A DNA stretch of 64,000 nt from Ectopseudomonas chengduensis (GTDB taxonomy: Bacteria; Pseudomonadota; Gammaproteobacteria; Pseudomonadales; Pseudomonadaceae), in the NCBI RefSeq assembly GCF_900102635.1, contig NZ_FMZQ01000003.1:248001-312000 (forward strand), given 5' to 3'. Below, one piece after another: positions 21,220-33,496 of the stretch. Each line of letters begins with the position of its first letter. Position 1 is the stretch's first letter. Under the pieces are notes generated by a model. That model was not told the origin of the DNA. It was given only the letters and a program-made list of their open reading frames with translations, and did not search any database. Made by a program: the position numbers and the translations under genes.

Positions 21220-22749
21220 TTACCGGCCCGCGGCGAGTTGATTGAGGGCGCCAGCCATCCACTGCTGCACGCCATGCATGCTGGCAGCGGAGGTGTCGAG
21301 CACCGGTTGCGGGTAAACGCCAAGCAGAATCAGCAGGGCCGCGAGGCCGAGTACCATGGCCAGCTCACGGGCTTTCAGGCCCGGCAGCGGTGCCTCCTGT
21401 TGCACCGGGCCGAAGTAGGCGCGGTGGATCATCGCCAGGGCGTACACCGAGCCGAGCACCAGGCCGGTGGCGGCCAGCACCACGATCCAGGGTGCGCCGG
21501 GGAAGCTGCCGATCAGGATGAGGAATTCGCCGACGAAGTTGCCGGTGCCCGGCAGGCCCAGCGCCGCAGCGGCGAAGAACAGGCTGATGGCCGGCAGCCA
21601 CGGCATACGCGCCCAGATGCCGCCCATCTGGCGCAGGTCACGGGTGTGCACGCGCTCGTAGAGCTGGCCGCAGAGGATGAACAGCGCAGCAGCGGACAGG
21701 CCGTGGGCGACCATCTGCACCACCGCACCTTGCAGGGCGATCTGGCTACCCGAATAGATGGCGATCAGTACGAAGCCCATGTGCGAGACGCTGGAGTAGG
21801 CCACCAGGCGCTTGATATCGGTCTGCGCGAACGACAGCAGAGCGCCGTAGACGATGGCGAACACGCCGAGCCACTGGGCGATGGGCGCGAACTCCGCCGA
21901 GGCATTGGGGAACAGCGGTAGGGCGAAGCGCAGCAGGCCGTAGGCCGCGGTCTTCAGCAGAATGCCGGCCAGGTCGACGGAGCCGGCGGTAGGCGCCTGG
22001 GCGTGGGCGTCCGGCAGCCAGGAGTGCACCGGCACCACCGGGAACTTCACCGCGAAGGCGACGAAGAAACCGAGCATCAGCAGGTACTCGGTGCCCGGCG
22101 CCAACTCGGTTTTCAGCAGGTCGGCATAGTTGAAGCTGAGCACGCCGGTCTGGTTGAAGTGCACGAACACCAGAGCCAGGATCGACACCAGCATGATCAG
22201 GCCGCTGGCCTGGGTGAAGATGAAGAACTTGGTGGCGGCGGTGATGCGGGTACGGCCGTCGCTGCCGCTATGACCCCAGAGCGCGATGAGAAAATACATC
22301 GGCACCAGCATCATTTCCCAGAAGAAGAAGAACAGGAACAGGTCGACGGCGAGGAACACGCCGACCACGCCGCCAAGAATCCACATCAGGTTGAGGTGGA
22401 AGAAGCCGACGCGGTTCTGGATCTCGTTCCACGAGCAGAGCACCGAGAGCACGCCGAGCAGGCCGGTGAGCACTACCATCAGCACCGACAGGCCGTCCAT
22501 CGCCAGGTGGATGGTGATCCCCAGGCGTGGGATCCAGTCGATGACGAACTCGTGGGCCCAGCGCGGCTCGCCGCCAGGAGCGGGTGCCAGGGTGAAATCA
22601 CCGCTGACCCACAGCCACAGGCCGAGGCCCAGCAGCAGGCCCATGGTGATCAGGGCGATCCAGCGCGGCAGGACGTGGCCGAAGCGCTCGCCTTGCCAGC
22701 ACAGCAGGCCGCCGATGAAGGGAATCAGGATTAGCCAGGGCAGAATCAT
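21220..22749 (-). CDS. nuoM: NADH-quinone oxidoreductase subunit M
   Basis: 509-aa antiporter-like subunit of complex I with about 14 TM segments. Markers are [43 protein letters not shown] with the channel Lys, and [18 protein letters not shown]. It forms the middle proton channel of the membrane arm. It lies 15 bp after nuoL and 19 bp before nuoN. Confidence 0.97.
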   Translation of the reverse strand: MILPWLILIPFIGGLLCWQGERFGHVLPRWIALITMGLLLGLGLWLWVSGDFTLAPAPGGEPRWAHEFVIDWIPRLGITIHLAMDGLSVLMVVLTGLLGVLSVLCSWNEIQNRVGFFHLNLMWILGGVVGVFLAVDLFLFFFFWEMMLVPMYFLIALWGHSGSDGRTRITAATKFFIFTQASGLIMLVSILALVFVHFNQTGVLSFNYADLLKTELAPGTEYLLMLGFFVAFAVKFPVVPVHSWLPDAHAQAPTAGSVDLAGILLKTAAYGLLRFALPLFPNASAEFAPIAQWLGVFAIVYGALLSFAQTDIKRLVAYSSVSHMGFVLIAIYSGSQIALQGAVVQMVAHGLSAAALFILCGQLYERVHTRDLRQMGGIWARMPWLPAISLFFAAAALGLPGTGNFVGEFLILIGSFPGAPWIVVLAATGLVLGSVYALAMIHRAYFGPVQQEAPLPGLKARELAMVLGLAALLILLGVYPQPVLDTSAASMHGVQQWMAGALNQLAAGR

Positions 22750-22764
22750 GACAGGCTGTTTTCC

Positions 22765-24615
22765 TTAACTCAGAAAGAGGATGGCGGCGAGCACCAGCAC
22801 GGCGCCCCCGGCGATCGAGGCGGCGTACCAGCGCACCTGGCCGTTTTCGCTGCGCACCAGCGTGGCATTACCACCGCGCGCAAGCAGCGGAATCAGGCCG
22901 ATGCTGCGGTCGATGGGGTCGCGGCGCAGCAGATGGCAGAGCGCAAGGTAGGGGCGCACGAACAGCTTGTCGTAGAGCCAGTCGAAACCCCAGGCAGCGA
23001 ACCACAGGGCGCTCAGCAAACGACCCGGCGCGCTCTGCGCCACGGCAGAGGCGACGCGACGCTGGCCGAGGAAGAGCAGGGCGGCGATGACGATACCGCT
23101 CACCGCGATCAGCCCCGACAGCAATTCCAGGCTGTGCTTGGCCTCGCCACCGGCATGGCCGGCACTTTGTGGCAGCACGCCGGCCAGCGGCGGGGTGATC
23201 CAGGCACCGATGAAGGTCGACAGGACGATCAGCACCAGCAGCGGCAGGTTGTGGGCGATGCCATGACCGGCGTGCGCCTCGGTCTTCTGCTCGCCGTGGA
23301 AGGCGATGAAGATCAGGCGGAAGGTGTAGATCGAGGTCAGGAAGGCACCGACCAGACCCGCGTAAAGCAGCTCGCTGTGGCCACTGGCGAAGGCTTCCCA
23401 AAGGATTTCGTCCTTGGAGTAGAAGCCGGCGGTCAGCAGCGGCAGGGCAGCCAGGGCAGCGCCGCCGACGACGAAGCTGGCGTAGGCCAGTGGCAACTTC
23501 TTCCACAGCCCGCCCATCTTGAAGATGTTCTGCTCGTGGTGGCAGGCATGGATCACCGCACCGGAAGCAAGGAACAGCAGGGCCTTGAAGAATGCGTGGG
23601 TCATCAAATGGAAGATCGCCGCATCCCAGGCACCAACGCCCAGGGCGAGGAACATGTAGCCGATCTGGCTCATGGTCGAGTAGGCGAGGATGCGCTTGAT
23701 GTCGGTCTGCACCAGCGCGGCGAAACCGGCCAGCACCAGGGTCACGCCACCGACGATGCCGACCAGCTCGAGAATCTCCGGGGTCAGCAGGAACAGGCCG
23801 TGGGTACGGGCGATCAGGTACACGCCAGCGGTGACCATGGTCGCCGCGTGGATCAGCGCCGACACCGGAGTCGGGCCGGCCATGGCGTCGGCCAGCCAGG
23901 TCTGCAGCGGCAGCTGGGCAGATTTACCGACCGCGCCGCCCAGCAGCATCAGCGTGGCAAGCCACAGCCAGGCGTCACCGGCCACGTATTGCTGCGGCGC
24001 CAGCACCATCAGCTCCTGGATGTTCAGGGTGCCGAGGTTGAGGAACAGCAGGAACAGGCCAATCATCAGGAACACATCGCCGACGCGGGTGACGATGAAC
24101 GCCTTGAGCGCGGCGTTACCGTTGGGTATGTGCTTGTAGTAGAAGCCGATCAGCAGGTACGAGCACAGGCCCACGCCTTCCCAGCCGAAGAACAGCACCA
24201 GCAGGTTGTCGCCGAGCACCAGCAGCAACATGCTGAAGATGAACAGGTTGGTGTAGGCGAAGAAGCGCGAATAACCTTCTTCACCGCGCATGTACCAGCT
24301 GGCGAACAGGTGGATCAGAAACCCTACGCCGGTGACCACGCCGAGCATGGTCACGGACAGGCCGTCCAGATACAGGGTGAAGCTCGGCGCCAGGCCTTCG
24401 ACGCTCATCCACTGCCACAGGGTCAGGCTGTAGGCGCCGCCGGCCGGCGGATTGCCGAGGAAAGCGGCGGTCACCCAGGCAGCGCTGGCGGCGGCCAGGC
24501 CGATGGAGCCGACGCCGATCAGCGCACTGGTGTTTTCCGAGAGGCGCCCGCGCGAGAAGGCCAGCAGCAGCCAGCCGAGCAGCGGGAAGAATAGAGTCAG
24601 GGCTAGAAGGTTCAT
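22765..24615 (-). CDS. nuoL: NADH-quinone oxidoreductase subunit L
   Basis: 616-aa distal antiporter-like subunit of complex I. It has the core antiporter motifs [44 protein letters not shown] and [20 protein letters not shown], plus the long C-terminal lateral helix that runs along the membrane arm and a final anchor ([17 protein letters not shown]). The start overlaps the nuoK stop by 4 nt, as expected in this operon. Confidence 0.97.
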   Translation of the reverse strand: MNLLALTLFFPLLGWLLLAFSRGRLSENTSALIGVGSIGLAAASAAWVTAAFLGNPPAGGAYSLTLWQWMSVEGLAPSFTLYLDGLSVTMLGVVTGVGFLIHLFASWYMRGEEGYSRFFAYTNLFIFSMLLLVLGDNLLVLFFGWEGVGLCSYLLIGFYYKHIPNGNAALKAFIVTRVGDVFLMIGLFLLFLNLGTLNIQELMVLAPQQYVAGDAWLWLATLMLLGGAVGKSAQLPLQTWLADAMAGPTPVSALIHAATMVTAGVYLIARTHGLFLLTPEILELVGIVGGVTLVLAGFAALVQTDIKRILAYSTMSQIGYMFLALGVGAWDAAIFHLMTHAFFKALLFLASGAVIHACHHEQNIFKMGGLWKKLPLAYASFVVGGAALAALPLLTAGFYSKDEILWEAFASGHSELLYAGLVGAFLTSIYTFRLIFIAFHGEQKTEAHAGHGIAHNLPLLVLIVLSTFIGAWITPPLAGVLPQSAGHAGGEAKHSLELLSGLIAVSGIVIAALLFLGQRRVASAVAQSAPGRLLSALWFAAWGFDWLYDKLFVRPYLALCHLLRRDPIDRSIGLIPLLARGGNATLVRSENGQVRWYAASIAGGAVLVLAAILFLS

Positions 24616-24920
24616 CCGCGCATCTCGCTGGCAGCGTCGATATCCAGAGTGTTGAAGCGGCGATACAGCTGCAGCAGGATTGCCAGGCCGATGCTGGCCT
24701 CGGCGGCTGCCAGGGTGATCACCAGAATGAACATCACCTGGCCGTCAGCCGCGCCCCAACGGGCGCCGGCGACGACGAAGGCGAGCGCAGCGGCATTCAT
24801 CATCACTTCCAGGCTCATCAGGATGAACAGGATGTTGCGCCGCACCATCAGGCCGACCAGGCCAATGCAGAACAGCACGCCGGCCAGGGCCAGGCCGTGT
24901 TCGAGTGGAATACCGGTCAT
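24612..24920 (-). CDS. nuoK: NADH-quinone oxidoreductase subunit K
   Basis: 102-aa subunit with three TM segments, homologous to MrpC. Glu38 (in MSLEVMMNA) and Glu74 (in [10 protein letters not shown]) are the conserved membrane glutamates of the proton path. The ATG at 24918-24920 overlaps the nuoJ stop by 4 nt. Longer open sequence upstream lies inside nuoJ in another frame and is not part of this gene. Confidence 0.96.
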   Translation of the reverse strand: MTGIPLEHGLALAGVLFCIGLVGLMVRRNILFILMSLEVMMNAAALAFVVAGARWGAADGQVMFILVITLAAAEASIGLAILLQLYRRFNTLDIDAASEMRG

Positions 24921-25426
24921 GCGGTGGGCTCCTTGGCGTCGTGGCGGCCCAGGTGGTAGGCAGCGACCAATGCGGCGAGCAGCAGCATGGAAGCCAGTTC
25001 CACCGCCAGCAGATAGGGGCCGAACAGGCTGATGCCGACGGCCTTGGCTTCGACTGTGGTGTGGCCGATATGGGCGTCGCTGACGTGGTTCAGCAGCACA
25101 TAGAGCAACTGGCCGAGCAGCAAGGCGCTGAGAATCGCCGGGCCGACCCAGATACCGGGCGTCAGCCACTTGCGCTCCTGCTCGGCAGCAGCCGGGCCAA
25201 GGTTGAGCATCATCACCACGAAGACGAACAGCACCATGATGGCGCCAGCGTAGACGATGATTTCCAGCGCGCCGGCGAAGGGCGCACCGAGGGCAAAGAA
25301 CACCATCGACACCGCCAGCAGCGAGACGATGAGATAGAGCAGGGCATGCACCGGGTTGGTGTTGGTGACCACCCCGACCGTTGCGGCCACCGCCATACCG
25401 GCGGAGAAATAGAAGGCAAATTCCAT
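24917..25426 (-). CDS. nuoJ: NADH-quinone oxidoreductase subunit J
   Basis: 169-aa subunit with five TM segments; [20 protein letters not shown] starts the protein and [21 protein letters not shown] and [20 protein letters not shown] are the conserved helices 2-3 (the latter contains the pi-bulge Tyr of TM3). The ATG at 25426 was chosen for this start and for AGGAGCT just upstream. The open frame continues 51 codons further through a GC-rich palindrome and is not credible. Confidence 0.95.
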   Translation of the reverse strand: MEFAFYFSAGMAVAATVGVVTNTNPVHALLYLIVSLLAVSMVFFALGAPFAGALEIIVYAGAIMVLFVFVVMMLNLGPAAAEQERKWLTPGIWVGPAILSALLLGQLLYVLLNHVSDAHIGHTTVEAKAVGISLFGPYLLAVELASMLLLAALVAAYHLGRHDAKEPTA

Positions 25427-25444
25427 CAGAAGCTCCTCATTGCA

Positions 25445-25470
25445 CCCCGCTCCCGCATACGGGAGAGGGG
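25445..25470. repeat. GC-rich palindromic repeat between nuoI and nuoJ
   Basis: Inverted repeat with 11-bp arms (CCCCGCTCCCG against CGGGAGAGGGG, one mismatch) and a CATA-type loop, followed by CTGGGGGAGAGGG. It belongs to the CCCTCTCCC-type intergenic repeat common in Pseudomonas and sits in the only sizeable gap (67 bp) within nuoH-nuoK. Confidence 0.75.
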
Positions 25471-25493
25471 CTGGGGGAGAGGGTAAGAACGAG

Positions 25494-26042
25494 TCATGGC
25501 AACAGCCCCTTGACGTTGATCGGCTCGGCCTCGTTCTGCGCGGCGCCCTTGGGCTTGCCGGCGATGGCCATACCGGCAACGCGGTAGAAGTTGTAGTCCG
25601 GGTTCTTGCCGGGGCCGCTGATCAGCAGGTCTTCCTTCTCGTACACCAGATCCTGACGCTTGAACTCGCCCATCTCGAAATCGGGGGTGAGCTGGATCGC
25701 GGTGGTCGGGCAGGCTTCTTCGCACAGGCCGCAGAAGATGCAGCGCGAGAAGTTGATGCGGAAGAACTCCGGGTACCAGCGACCGTCGTCGGTTTCCGCC
25801 TTCTGCAGCGAGATGCAGCCCACCGGGCAGGCCACGGCGCACAGGTTGCAGGCCACGCAGCGTTCCTCGCCGTCGGGGTCGCGGGTCAGGACGATGCGGC
25901 CACGGTAGCGCGGCGGCAGGTAGACCGGTTCTTCCGGATATTGCAGGGTGTCGCGCTTGCGAAAGCCATGGCTGAACACCATGACCAGGCTGCGCAGTTG
26001 GGTGCCGGTACCGACCAGCACGTCCCATATGTATTTGAACAT
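25494..26042 (-). CDS. nuoI: NADH-quinone oxidoreductase subunit I
   Basis: 182-aa peripheral-arm subunit carrying two 4Fe-4S clusters (N6a and N6b). The two ferredoxin motifs are [12 protein letters not shown] and [12 protein letters not shown]. It passes electrons from NuoG to NuoB. It follows nuoH by 13 bp; its stop is followed by the palindromic repeat before nuoJ. Confidence 0.97.
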   Translation of the reverse strand: MFKYIWDVLVGTGTQLRSLVMVFSHGFRKRDTLQYPEEPVYLPPRYRGRIVLTRDPDGEERCVACNLCAVACPVGCISLQKAETDDGRWYPEFFRINFSRCIFCGLCEEACPTTAIQLTPDFEMGEFKRQDLVYEKEDLLISGPGKNPDYNFYRVAGMAIAGKPKGAAQNEAEPINVKGLLP

Positions 26043-26055
26043 TCTGTGGTTCTCC

Positions 26056-27048
26056 TTACTGGGCCGTGGCCAGCACGACGGCGCCGGTCACCAGCAGGTT
26101 GATCAGGGTCAGCGGCAGGCAGAACTTCCAGCTGAAGGCCATGACCTGGTCATAGCGCGGGCGTGGGATCGACGCACGCAGCAGGATGAAGATCATGATG
26201 AAGAAGGCCGTTTTCAGCGCGAACCAGAAGAACGGAATCTGCGGCAGGATGCCGAACGGGCCGTGCCAGCCACCGAAGAACAGCGTTACCAGCAAGGCCG
26301 ACACGGTGACGATGGCGACGTACTCGCCGACGAAGAACATGCCCCATTTCATCCCGGCGTATTCGATGTGGTAACCATCGGCCAGCTCCTGCTCGGCTTC
26401 CGGCTGGTCGAACGGGTGACGGTGGGTCACCGCAACGGCAGCGATGAAGAAGGTACAGAAGCCGAAGAACTGCGGAATGATGAACCACAGATTCTGCGCC
26501 TGGTAATCGACGATGTCGCGCATGTTGAACGAGCCGACCTGCGCCACCACGCCCATCAGTGCCAGGGCCAGGAACACCTCGTAGGAGATGGTCTGGGCCG
26601 AGGCACGCAGGCTGCCGAGCAGGGCGAACTTGTTGTTGCTCGACCAGCCGGCGAACAGCACGGCATAGACCGAAAGACCCGCCATGGCGAAGAAGAACAG
26701 GATGCCGATGTTCAGATCCGCCACACCCCAGGTCGGGGTGATGGGGATGATGGCGAAGGCCATCAGCATCGCCGAGAAGGCGATCATCGGTGCCAGGATG
26801 AAGATGAACTTGTCGGCGAACGGCGGCGTCCAGTCCTCCTTGAAGAACATCTTGATCATGTCGGCGGCGATCTGGAACATGCCGAACGGCCCCACACGGT
26901 TGGGGCCGTAGCGATCCTGCCACCAGCCGAGCAGGCGCCGCTCGACGAAGCTCAGCAGCGCGCCGCAGACCACCACCACCAGCAGGATGACGATGGCCTT
27001 GAGCACAGCGATGACGATCTCGATCAGTTCGGGCGTCAACCAGCTCAT
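26056..27048 (-). CDS. nuoH: NADH-quinone oxidoreductase subunit H
   Basis: 330-aa membrane subunit with eight TM segments forming much of the quinone chamber. Conserved elements are [20 protein letters not shown] (loop 1), [26 protein letters not shown] (loop with acidic E-channel residues) and [19 protein letters not shown]. The start overlaps the nuoG stop by 4 nt. Confidence 0.97.
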   Translation of the reverse strand: MSWLTPELIEIVIAVLKAIVILLVVVVCGALLSFVERRLLGWWQDRYGPNRVGPFGMFQIAADMIKMFFKEDWTPPFADKFIFILAPMIAFSAMLMAFAIIPITPTWGVADLNIGILFFFAMAGLSVYAVLFAGWSSNNKFALLGSLRASAQTISYEVFLALALMGVVAQVGSFNMRDIVDYQAQNLWFIIPQFFGFCTFFIAAVAVTHRHPFDQPEAEQELADGYHIEYAGMKWGMFFVGEYVAIVTVSALLVTLFFGGWHGPFGILPQIPFFWFALKTAFFIMIFILLRASIPRPRYDQVMAFSWKFCLPLTLINLLVTGAVVLATAQ

Positions 27049-29753
27049 TGCGCGGCCTCCTGCAGCAGGGTCACGCTGGCACCGGCGACTGCTGCCGGAA
27101 TGCCTGGCAAACCAACCGGCAGGCCGACCAGGCCGACGGCCAGATCATCACGCACCTGCAGCGGCAGGCGCAGCGCCTGGCCGTTGACGCGCAGGGCCAG
27201 CAGCGCGCCGTCGTTCACCCCCAGGCGTGCTGCTTCATCGCGGGCCAGGGCCACGTAAGGCTCGGGCATACGCTCCTGAATCGGTTTGGCGCGTGCGGAG
27301 TTTTCCTCGCTGCCGAACAAGTGGTGCAGCGGCGCCACCTGCCAGGTGCCGGCTGCCGGGTTGAACGCTGCATTCACCGCGAACCAGGGCAGGACGTTAC
27401 CGGCGGCTTCGAGCAGGCGCACGCCGGGGTCGCCGGCACGCAGATGACCACCGACCTCGTCCTGGAACTTGTTCCAGGCCTGCGGTGAGTTCCAGCCCGG
27501 CGACCAGGCGAACGGAATCTGTTGCCGATCTTCCTTGCTGCCGGCGTAGCCTTCCATGGAGAAGGCGAAGGCCGAATCCTGATCCTGCGGCTGACGCGGC
27601 TCGTGCACGCTGATATTGGCGCGCATGGCGGTACGGCCGCTGTAGCGGTGCGGCTCGCGGGCGAGCTTGAGCCCCTTGATGCGGAACGAGGCGCTAGGCG
27701 CGGCGTCCTTGATGCCGGACAAATGCGGATTGCTGGCGGCGCAGGCCGCGGTGACCTGATCCAGTTGCGTCCAGTCCACGGCTTTGCCCTGCAGGGTGCT
27801 GTGCAGGGCGTGCAGCCAGCGCCAGCCTTCGCGGATCAGGATGCCCGCGTCGTAGTAGCTCGGCTCATAGACCTGGAAGAAGCGCTGGGCGCGGCCTTCG
27901 AGGCTGACCAGGGTGCCGTCGCCTTCGGCGAAGGAGGCCACCGGCAGCAGCAGGTGGGCGCGTTCGCTGGTGTCAGTGCGCTGGTGATCAGCGACGATCA
28001 CCGCCTGCGCGGCGCTGAGCGCGGCTTCGACCTTGGCCGCATCGGCGCGGCGGTACAGGTCGTTTTCCAGCACGATCACGGCATCGGCCTGGCCGTTGCT
28101 CAGAGCACCGAGTGCGGCATCGACGGAGTCGCCACCGAGCAGGGCCAGCCCCAGGCTGTTGGCCTCAGGCACCACCAGGCTCAGCGAGCCGTTCTTCTCG
28201 CGGTTCTTCAGCGCGCTGGCGATATTGGCGGCGGCTTCGATCAGGGCCTTGTCGCCCAGGGAGGCTCCGGAAACGATCAGCGGGCGCTTGGCATTGATCA
28301 GGGCATCGGCGATGCGCTGCACCAGTTCGCCGGCTTCGGCGTCCAGGCCGTCGACGGCCGGTGCGCTCGGGTCGATGGCGTGGGCCACGGCGAAACCGAT
28401 ACGGGCCAGGTCGGCCGGGGCAGCGTGCACGCACTGCTCGGCGACATCATCCAGGCGGGTTTCGCCGACGCTGGCGATAAACAGCGGGTGCAGAGCGTGC
28501 TGCGCAACGTTCTGCACCGCTGCCATGTGCCAGTCCTGAATACGTGCACCGGCAGCGATCTCGGTGGCCTTGCCCTTGACGGCTTGACGCAGGGCCAGGG
28601 CCATACGCGCGGCGGTCTGGGTCAGGTCTTCGCCGAGGACGAAGATGGCGTCATGCAGCTCGACGTCGCGCAGGGTCGGGGTCGGCAGCGGGCCGTTTTG
28701 CAGGATGTCGCGGATCAGGCGAATATTGGCCAGTTCGCTGGCAGCAAGGCCGCTATAGAAGTTGTCGGCACCGACCAGTTCGCGCAGGGCGAAGTTGGAT
28801 TCCAGGCTGGCGCGCGGCGAGCCAATGCCGATCACGCGCTTGCCCTTGAGCAGCTCGGCGGCCTTGTCCAGCGCGGCATCTATGCTGATGGCCTGGCCAG
28901 CCAGCAGCGGCTGACGTGGGCGATCTTCGCGGTTGACGTAGCCATAGCCGAAGCGGCCACGGTCACAGAGGAAGTACTGGTTCACCGAGCCGTTGAAGCG
29001 GTTCTCGATACGGCGCAGCTCGCCGTAGCGCTCACCGGGGCTGATGTTGCAGCCGCTGGAGCAGCCATGGCAGATGCTCGGGGCGAACTGCATGTCCCAC
29101 TTGCGGTTGTAGCGCTCGGAGTGGGTCTTGTCGGTGAACACGCCAGTCGGGCAGACCTCGACCAGGTTGCCGGAAAACTCGCTTTCCAGCGTGCCGTCCT
29201 CGACGCGGCCGAAGTACACGTTGTCGTGCGCGCCGTAGACGCCCAGGTCGGTGCTGCCGGCGTAGTCCTTGTAGTAGCGCACGCAGCGATAACAGGCGAT
29301 GCAGCGGTTCATCTCGTGGGCGATGAACGGGCCGAGTTCCTGATTCTGGTGGGTACGCTTGGTGAAGCGGTAGCGACGGGTGTTGTGCCCGGTCATCACC
29401 GTCATGTCCTGCAGGTGGCAGTGACCACCTTCCTCGCACACTGGGCAGTCGTGCGGGTGGTTGGTCATCAGCCATTCGACGACGCTGGCGCGGAACGCCT
29501 TGGACTCCTCGTCGTCGATGCTGATCCAGGTGTTATCGGTGGCGGGCGTCATGCAGGACATGACGATGCGACCGCGGGTGTCGTTCTCGTCGTTGTACTG
29601 CTTGACCGCGCACTGGCGGCAGGCGCCGACGCTGCCAAGCGCCGGGTGCCAGCAGAAGTAGGGGATATCGAGTCCAAGGGACAGGCAGGCCTGCAGGAGG
29701 TTGTCTGCACCATCGACTTCGAAATCTTTGCCGTCTACGTGGATAGTGGCCAT
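27045..29753 (-). CDS. nuoG: NADH-quinone oxidoreductase subunit G
   Basis: 902-aa molybdopterin-oxidoreductase-like subunit of the peripheral arm. The N-terminal part holds a 2Fe-2S site (CWHP...GACRQC...CMTP), the His-Cys 4Fe-4S site ([14 protein letters not shown]), two further Cys groups (CIACYRC and CPTG), and the extra N7-type motif CHGCSSGCN at about residue 229. The remainder is a degenerate molybdopterin domain without cofactor. It takes electrons from NuoF/NuoE. It lies 58 bp after nuoF. Confidence 0.97.
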   Translation of the reverse strand: MATIHVDGKDFEVDGADNLLQACLSLGLDIPYFCWHPALGSVGACRQCAVKQYNDENDTRGRIVMSCMTPATDNTWISIDDEESKAFRASVVEWLMTNHPHDCPVCEEGGHCHLQDMTVMTGHNTRRYRFTKRTHQNQELGPFIAHEMNRCIACYRCVRYYKDYAGSTDLGVYGAHDNVYFGRVEDGTLESEFSGNLVEVCPTGVFTDKTHSERYNRKWDMQFAPSICHGCSSGCNISPGERYGELRRIENRFNGSVNQYFLCDRGRFGYGYVNREDRPRQPLLAGQAISIDAALDKAAELLKGKRVIGIGSPRASLESNFALRELVGADNFYSGLAASELANIRLIRDILQNGPLPTPTLRDVELHDAIFVLGEDLTQTAARMALALRQAVKGKATEIAAGARIQDWHMAAVQNVAQHALHPLFIASVGETRLDDVAEQCVHAAPADLARIGFAVAHAIDPSAPAVDGLDAEAGELVQRIADALINAKRPLIVSGASLGDKALIEAAANIASALKNREKNGSLSLVVPEANSLGLALLGGDSVDAALGALSNGQADAVIVLENDLYRRADAAKVEAALSAAQAVIVADHQRTDTSERAHLLLPVASFAEGDGTLVSLEGRAQRFFQVYEPSYYDAGILIREGWRWLHALHSTLQGKAVDWTQLDQVTAACAASNPHLSGIKDAAPSASFRIKGLKLAREPHRYSGRTAMRANISVHEPRQPQDQDSAFAFSMEGYAGSKEDRQQIPFAWSPGWNSPQAWNKFQDEVGGHLRAGDPGVRLLEAAGNVLPWFAVNAAFNPAAGTWQVAPLHHLFGSEENSARAKPIQERMPEPYVALARDEAARLGVNDGALLALRVNGQALRLPLQVRDDLAVGLVGLPVGLPGIPAAVAGASVTLLQEAAQ

Positions 29754-29811
29754 TTCTTCAGTCTTCGTTTACCCGCTTCAGAAAAGCGGCTGGCTAAGGG
29801 AATTCGTCTGT

Positions 29812-31158
29812 TCAGCTCGCTCTTGCCGGCATGCGGGGCGTGGTCGCCACCTTGGCCACACCGGCCTCGAACTCTTCACGGAAATACTTGATGGCACTGC
29901 CCAACGGCTCCACGGCGCCTGGCGCGTGAGCACAGAAGGTTTTGCCCGGGCCGAGGAAGTTGACCAGGCCGAGCAGGGTGGCGATGTCCTCGCGTGTGCC
30001 TTCGCCGCGCTCGAGGGCACGCAGGATCTTCACGCTCCAGGGCAGGCCGTCGCGGCACGGCGTGCACCAGCCGCAAGACTCGCGGGCGAAGAACTCTTCC
30101 ATGTTGCGCAGCAGCGAGACCATGCTGATCGAGTCGTCGACTGCCAGCGCCAGGCCTGTGCCCATACGGGTACCGACCTTGCCGATGCCGCCGGCGTACA
30201 TCTGCGCCTCAAGGTGTTCGGGCAGCAGGAAGCCGGTGCCGGCACCGCCCGGCTGCCAGCATTTGAGCTGGTAACCATCGCGCATGCCGCCGGCGTAGTC
30301 CTCGAATAATTCGCGGGCGGTGATGCCGAACGGCAGCTCCCACAGACCGGGGTTCTTCACCTTGCCGGAGAACCCCATCAGCTTGGTGCCGTGGTCTTCG
30401 CTGCCCGGGCGGGCGAGGCCCTTGTACCAGTCCACGCCCTGGCCGACGATGGCCGGCACGTTGCACAGGGTTTCGACGTTATTGACGCAAGTGGGCTTGC
30501 CCCATACGCCGACAGCAGCCGGGAAGGGCGGCTTGGCCCGTGGGTTGGCGCGGCGGCCTTCCAGCGAGTTGATCAGCGCGGTTTCCTCGCCGCAGATGTA
30601 GCGACCGGCGCCGGTGTGCACGAACAGCTCGAAATCGAAGCCGCTGCCAAAAATGTTCTTGCCCAAGAGGCCGGCGGCCTTGGCTTCCTCGATGGCGCGG
30701 TTGAGGTTGGCGGCGGCGTCGACGTACTCGCCGCGCAGGAAGATGTAGCCGCGATAGGCCTTCAGTGCGCGCGCGGAGATCAGCATGCCTTCCACCAGCA
30801 GGTGTGGCAGCTGTTCCATCAGCATGCGGTCTTTCCAGGTGTTGGGCTCCATTTCGTCCGCGTTGCACAGCAGATAGCGGATGTTCATGGATTCGTCAGC
30901 CGGCATCAGGCCCCACTTCACGCCGGTGGGGAAGCCTGCGCCGCCACGGCCCTTGAGGCCGGATTCCTTGACGGTCTGCACGATGTCGGTCTGGGCCATT
31001 TCGGTCAGTGCCTTGCGGGCGGCCGCGTAACCGTTCTTCTGCTGGTATTCCTCCAGCCACACCGGCTGGGCGTCGTCACGCAGGCGCCAGGTCAGCGGAT
31101 GGGTTTCTTCGCTGCGGGTAATGCGGTTGGCTGGGCCGATGGAGGTCAGAGTTTTCAT
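29812..31158 (-). CDS. nuoF: NADH-quinone oxidoreductase subunit F
   Basis: 448-aa flavoprotein that oxidises NADH. The NADH-binding glycine-rich motif is [13 protein letters not shown], the FMN site includes [15 protein letters not shown], and the C-terminal [12 protein letters not shown] plus a downstream Cys bind the N3 4Fe-4S cluster. The ATG at 31158 ([12 protein letters not shown]) overlaps the nuoE stop by 4 nt; the 35 open codons upstream lie within nuoE and are not used. Confidence 0.97.
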   Translation of the reverse strand: MKTLTSIGPANRITRSEETHPLTWRLRDDAQPVWLEEYQQKNGYAAARKALTEMAQTDIVQTVKESGLKGRGGAGFPTGVKWGLMPADESMNIRYLLCNADEMEPNTWKDRMLMEQLPHLLVEGMLISARALKAYRGYIFLRGEYVDAAANLNRAIEEAKAAGLLGKNIFGSGFDFELFVHTGAGRYICGEETALINSLEGRRANPRAKPPFPAAVGVWGKPTCVNNVETLCNVPAIVGQGVDWYKGLARPGSEDHGTKLMGFSGKVKNPGLWELPFGITARELFEDYAGGMRDGYQLKCWQPGGAGTGFLLPEHLEAQMYAGGIGKVGTRMGTGLALAVDDSISMVSLLRNMEEFFARESCGWCTPCRDGLPWSVKILRALERGEGTREDIATLLGLVNFLGPGKTFCAHAPGAVEPLGSAIKYFREEFEAGVAKVATTPRMPARAS

Positions 31159-31649
31159 TGGTAGTCCTCCAGCAGCTTGGCGACACCGTCGGGTTGAACA
31201 TCGCCGAAGGTATCGTCGTCGATCATCAGCGCCGGGGCCTTGTCGCAGTTGCCCAGGCAGCACACCGGCAGCAGGGTGAAACGCTCATCGCTGGTGGTCT
31301 GGCCAAGGCCGATGCCGAGCTGCTTCTGCATCTCACTGACCACCGATTCATGGCCGCCGATGTAGCAGGTCATGCTGTCGCACACGCGAATCACGTGGCG
31401 GCCCACCGGCTGGCGGAATATCTGGCTGTAGAAGGTGGCCACGCCCTCGACGTCGCTGGCGGGAATGCCGAGGATCGCGCCAATGGCGTCAGCGGCGCCG
31501 TCTGGCACCCAGCCGCGCTGCTTCTGCACGATCTTCAGCGCTTCGATGCTGGCGGCGCGCGGGTCTTCGTAGTGGTTCATCTCGTGCTCGATGGCCGAGC
31601 GCTCGGTTTCGCTGAGAACGAAACGGTCTGTCTGGATAAGCGTATTCAT
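31155..31649 (-). CDS. nuoE: NADH-quinone oxidoreductase subunit E
   Basis: 164-aa thioredoxin-like subunit with a 2Fe-2S cluster (N1a). Ligands are in [10 protein letters not shown] and [12 protein letters not shown]. It accompanies NuoF in the NADH dehydrogenase module. The ATG at 31649 is preferred by homology ([17 protein letters not shown]). It is separated from nuoCD by 2 bp. Confidence 0.96.
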   Translation of the reverse strand: MNTLIQTDRFVLSETERSAIEHEMNHYEDPRAASIEALKIVQKQRGWVPDGAADAIGAILGIPASDVEGVATFYSQIFRQPVGRHVIRVCDSMTCYIGGHESVVSEMQKQLGIGLGQTTSDERFTLLPVCCLGNCDKAPALMIDDDTFGDVQPDGVAKLLEDYQ

Positions 31650-31651
31650 GA

Positions 31652-33433
31652 TCAGCGGTCCACGTCGGCCATGACGAAGTCGATACTGCCCAGGTAGGCG
31701 ATCAGATCCGCCACCATGCTGCCGCGAATCACCGAGGGGATCTGCTGCAGGTGGGCGAAGCTGGGGGTGCGAATCCGGGTGCGGTAGCTCATGGTGCTGC
31801 CGTCGCTCGTCAGGTAGTAGCTGTTGATGCCCTTGGTCGCCTCGATCATCTGGAAGGCTTCGTTGGCCGGCATGACCGGGCCCCAGGAAACCTGCAGGAA
31901 GTGGGTGATCAGGGTTTCGATGTGCTGCAGCGTGCGCTCTTTCGGCGGCGGCGTGGTCAGCGGGTGATCGGCCTTGTACGGGCCTTCCGGCATGTTCTTC
32001 AGGCACTGGTCGATGATGCGGATGCTCTGGCGCATCTCTTCCACGCGCACCATGCAGCGGTCGTAGGCGTCACCATTGGCCGCCAGCGGCACCTCGAACT
32101 CGAAGTGCTCGTAGCCGGAATAGGGGCGCGCCTTGCGCAGGTCGAAGTCGCAACCGGTGGCGCGCAGGCCGGCACCGGTGGTGCCCCATTCGAGCGCTTC
32201 CTTGGTGTTGTACTGCGCCACGCCGATGGTACGGGCCTTGAGGATGCTGTTCTTCAGCGCCGCTTTCTCGTACTCGTCGAGACGTTTGGGCAGCCAGTCG
32301 ACGAATTCCTTGACCAGCCCGTCCCAGCCGCGTGGCAGATCATGGGCGACGCCGCCGATACGGTACCAGGCCGGGTGCAGGCGGAAACCGGTGATGGCCT
32401 CGATCACCTTGTAGGCACGCTGGCGGTCGGTGAAAGTGAAGAACACCGGCGTCATCGCGCCGACGTCCTGGATGTAGGTGCCGAGGAACAGCAGGTGACT
32501 GGTGATGCGGAAGAACTCGGCGAGCATCACGCGGATGAAGTCGACGCGGGCCGGCACCTTGATACCGGCGAGTTTCTCCACCGAGAGCACGTAGGGCAGG
32601 TTGTTCATCACCCCGCCGAGGTAGTCGATGCGGTCGGTGTAGGGGATGAAGCTGTGCCAGCTCTGCCGTTCGGCCATCTTCTCGGCGCCACGGTGGTGGT
32701 AGCCGATCTCCGGCACGCAATCGACGATCTCTTCGCCGTCTAGCTGCAGGATGATGCGGAACGCGCCGTGGGCGGAGGGGTGGTTGGGGCCGAGGTTGAG
32801 GAACATGTAGTCCTCGTGCTCGCCACCGCGTTTCATGCCCCAGTCTTCCGGGCGGAAGCGCGCGGCTTCTTCTTCCAGTTGCTGTTTGGCCAGGGTCAGG
32901 CTGAACGGATCGAATTCGGTGGCGCGCGCCGGGTAGTCCTTGCGCAGCGGGTGACCTTCCCAGGTCGGCGGCATCATGATGCGGCTCAGGTGCGGGTGGC
33001 CGGTGAAGGTGATGCCGTACAGATCCCAGACTTCGCGCTCGTACCAGTTGGCGTTGGGCCAGATGCTGGTGGCGGTGGGCAGGTTGAGGTCGCGCTCGGA
33101 CAGGGCGACCTTGATCATCACGTCACTGTTACGCTCCAGCGACATCAGGTGATAGAACACCGTGAAGTCGGCGTCCGGCAGGCCGCGACGCTGGGTACGC
33201 AGGCGCTCGTCGACGCCATGCAGGTCGTAGAGCATCACATAGGGGCGTGGCAGGTTGCGCAGGCAGGTGAGCACTTCGATAAGGCGCTCACGGGCGACCC
33301 AGAGAACCGGCATGCCGGTGCGGGTCGCTTGCAGGGTGAAACTGTCGTCGCCAAAACGGGCGCGCAGTTCGGCGACGACGTCCTGGTCGTCAGCCTTGTA
33401 AGGCGGTATGGACACAACGGTGTCTTGAGTCAT
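31652..33433 (-). CDS. nuoCD: NADH-quinone oxidoreductase fused subunit C/D
   Basis: 593-aa natural fusion of the 30-kDa (NuoC, about residues 1-190, with [17 protein letters not shown]) and 49-kDa (NuoD, about 210-593, with [14 protein letters not shown] and [16 protein letters not shown] C-terminus) subunits. The D part lines the quinone site with NuoB and NuoH. This fusion is normal in gammaproteobacteria. It lies 63 bp after nuoB. Confidence 0.97.
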   Translation of the reverse strand: MTQDTVVSIPPYKADDQDVVAELRARFGDDSFTLQATRTGMPVLWVARERLIEVLTCLRNLPRPYVMLYDLHGVDERLRTQRRGLPDADFTVFYHLMSLERNSDVMIKVALSERDLNLPTATSIWPNANWYEREVWDLYGITFTGHPHLSRIMMPPTWEGHPLRKDYPARATEFDPFSLTLAKQQLEEEAARFRPEDWGMKRGGEHEDYMFLNLGPNHPSAHGAFRIILQLDGEEIVDCVPEIGYHHRGAEKMAERQSWHSFIPYTDRIDYLGGVMNNLPYVLSVEKLAGIKVPARVDFIRVMLAEFFRITSHLLFLGTYIQDVGAMTPVFFTFTDRQRAYKVIEAITGFRLHPAWYRIGGVAHDLPRGWDGLVKEFVDWLPKRLDEYEKAALKNSILKARTIGVAQYNTKEALEWGTTGAGLRATGCDFDLRKARPYSGYEHFEFEVPLAANGDAYDRCMVRVEEMRQSIRIIDQCLKNMPEGPYKADHPLTTPPPKERTLQHIETLITHFLQVSWGPVMPANEAFQMIEATKGINSYYLTSDGSTMSYRTRIRTPSFAHLQQIPSVIRGSMVADLIAYLGSIDFVMADVDR

Positions 33434-33496
33434 GGTCTCGGTCGCTGTCGATCAACGTAGAAAGTGGGCGTGACGCTTGCGCAGGCAAGCATCGGC

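Noticed and set aside
22933..24594. Open frame of 553 codons antisense to nuoL
   Set aside because: Composition rich in Q, H, E and G is the typical reverse image of hydrophobic membrane codons.
27522..29891. Open frame of 789 codons antisense to nuoG
   Set aside because: Shadow of nuoG in a high-GC genome; nuoG has all its cluster ligands on the other strand.
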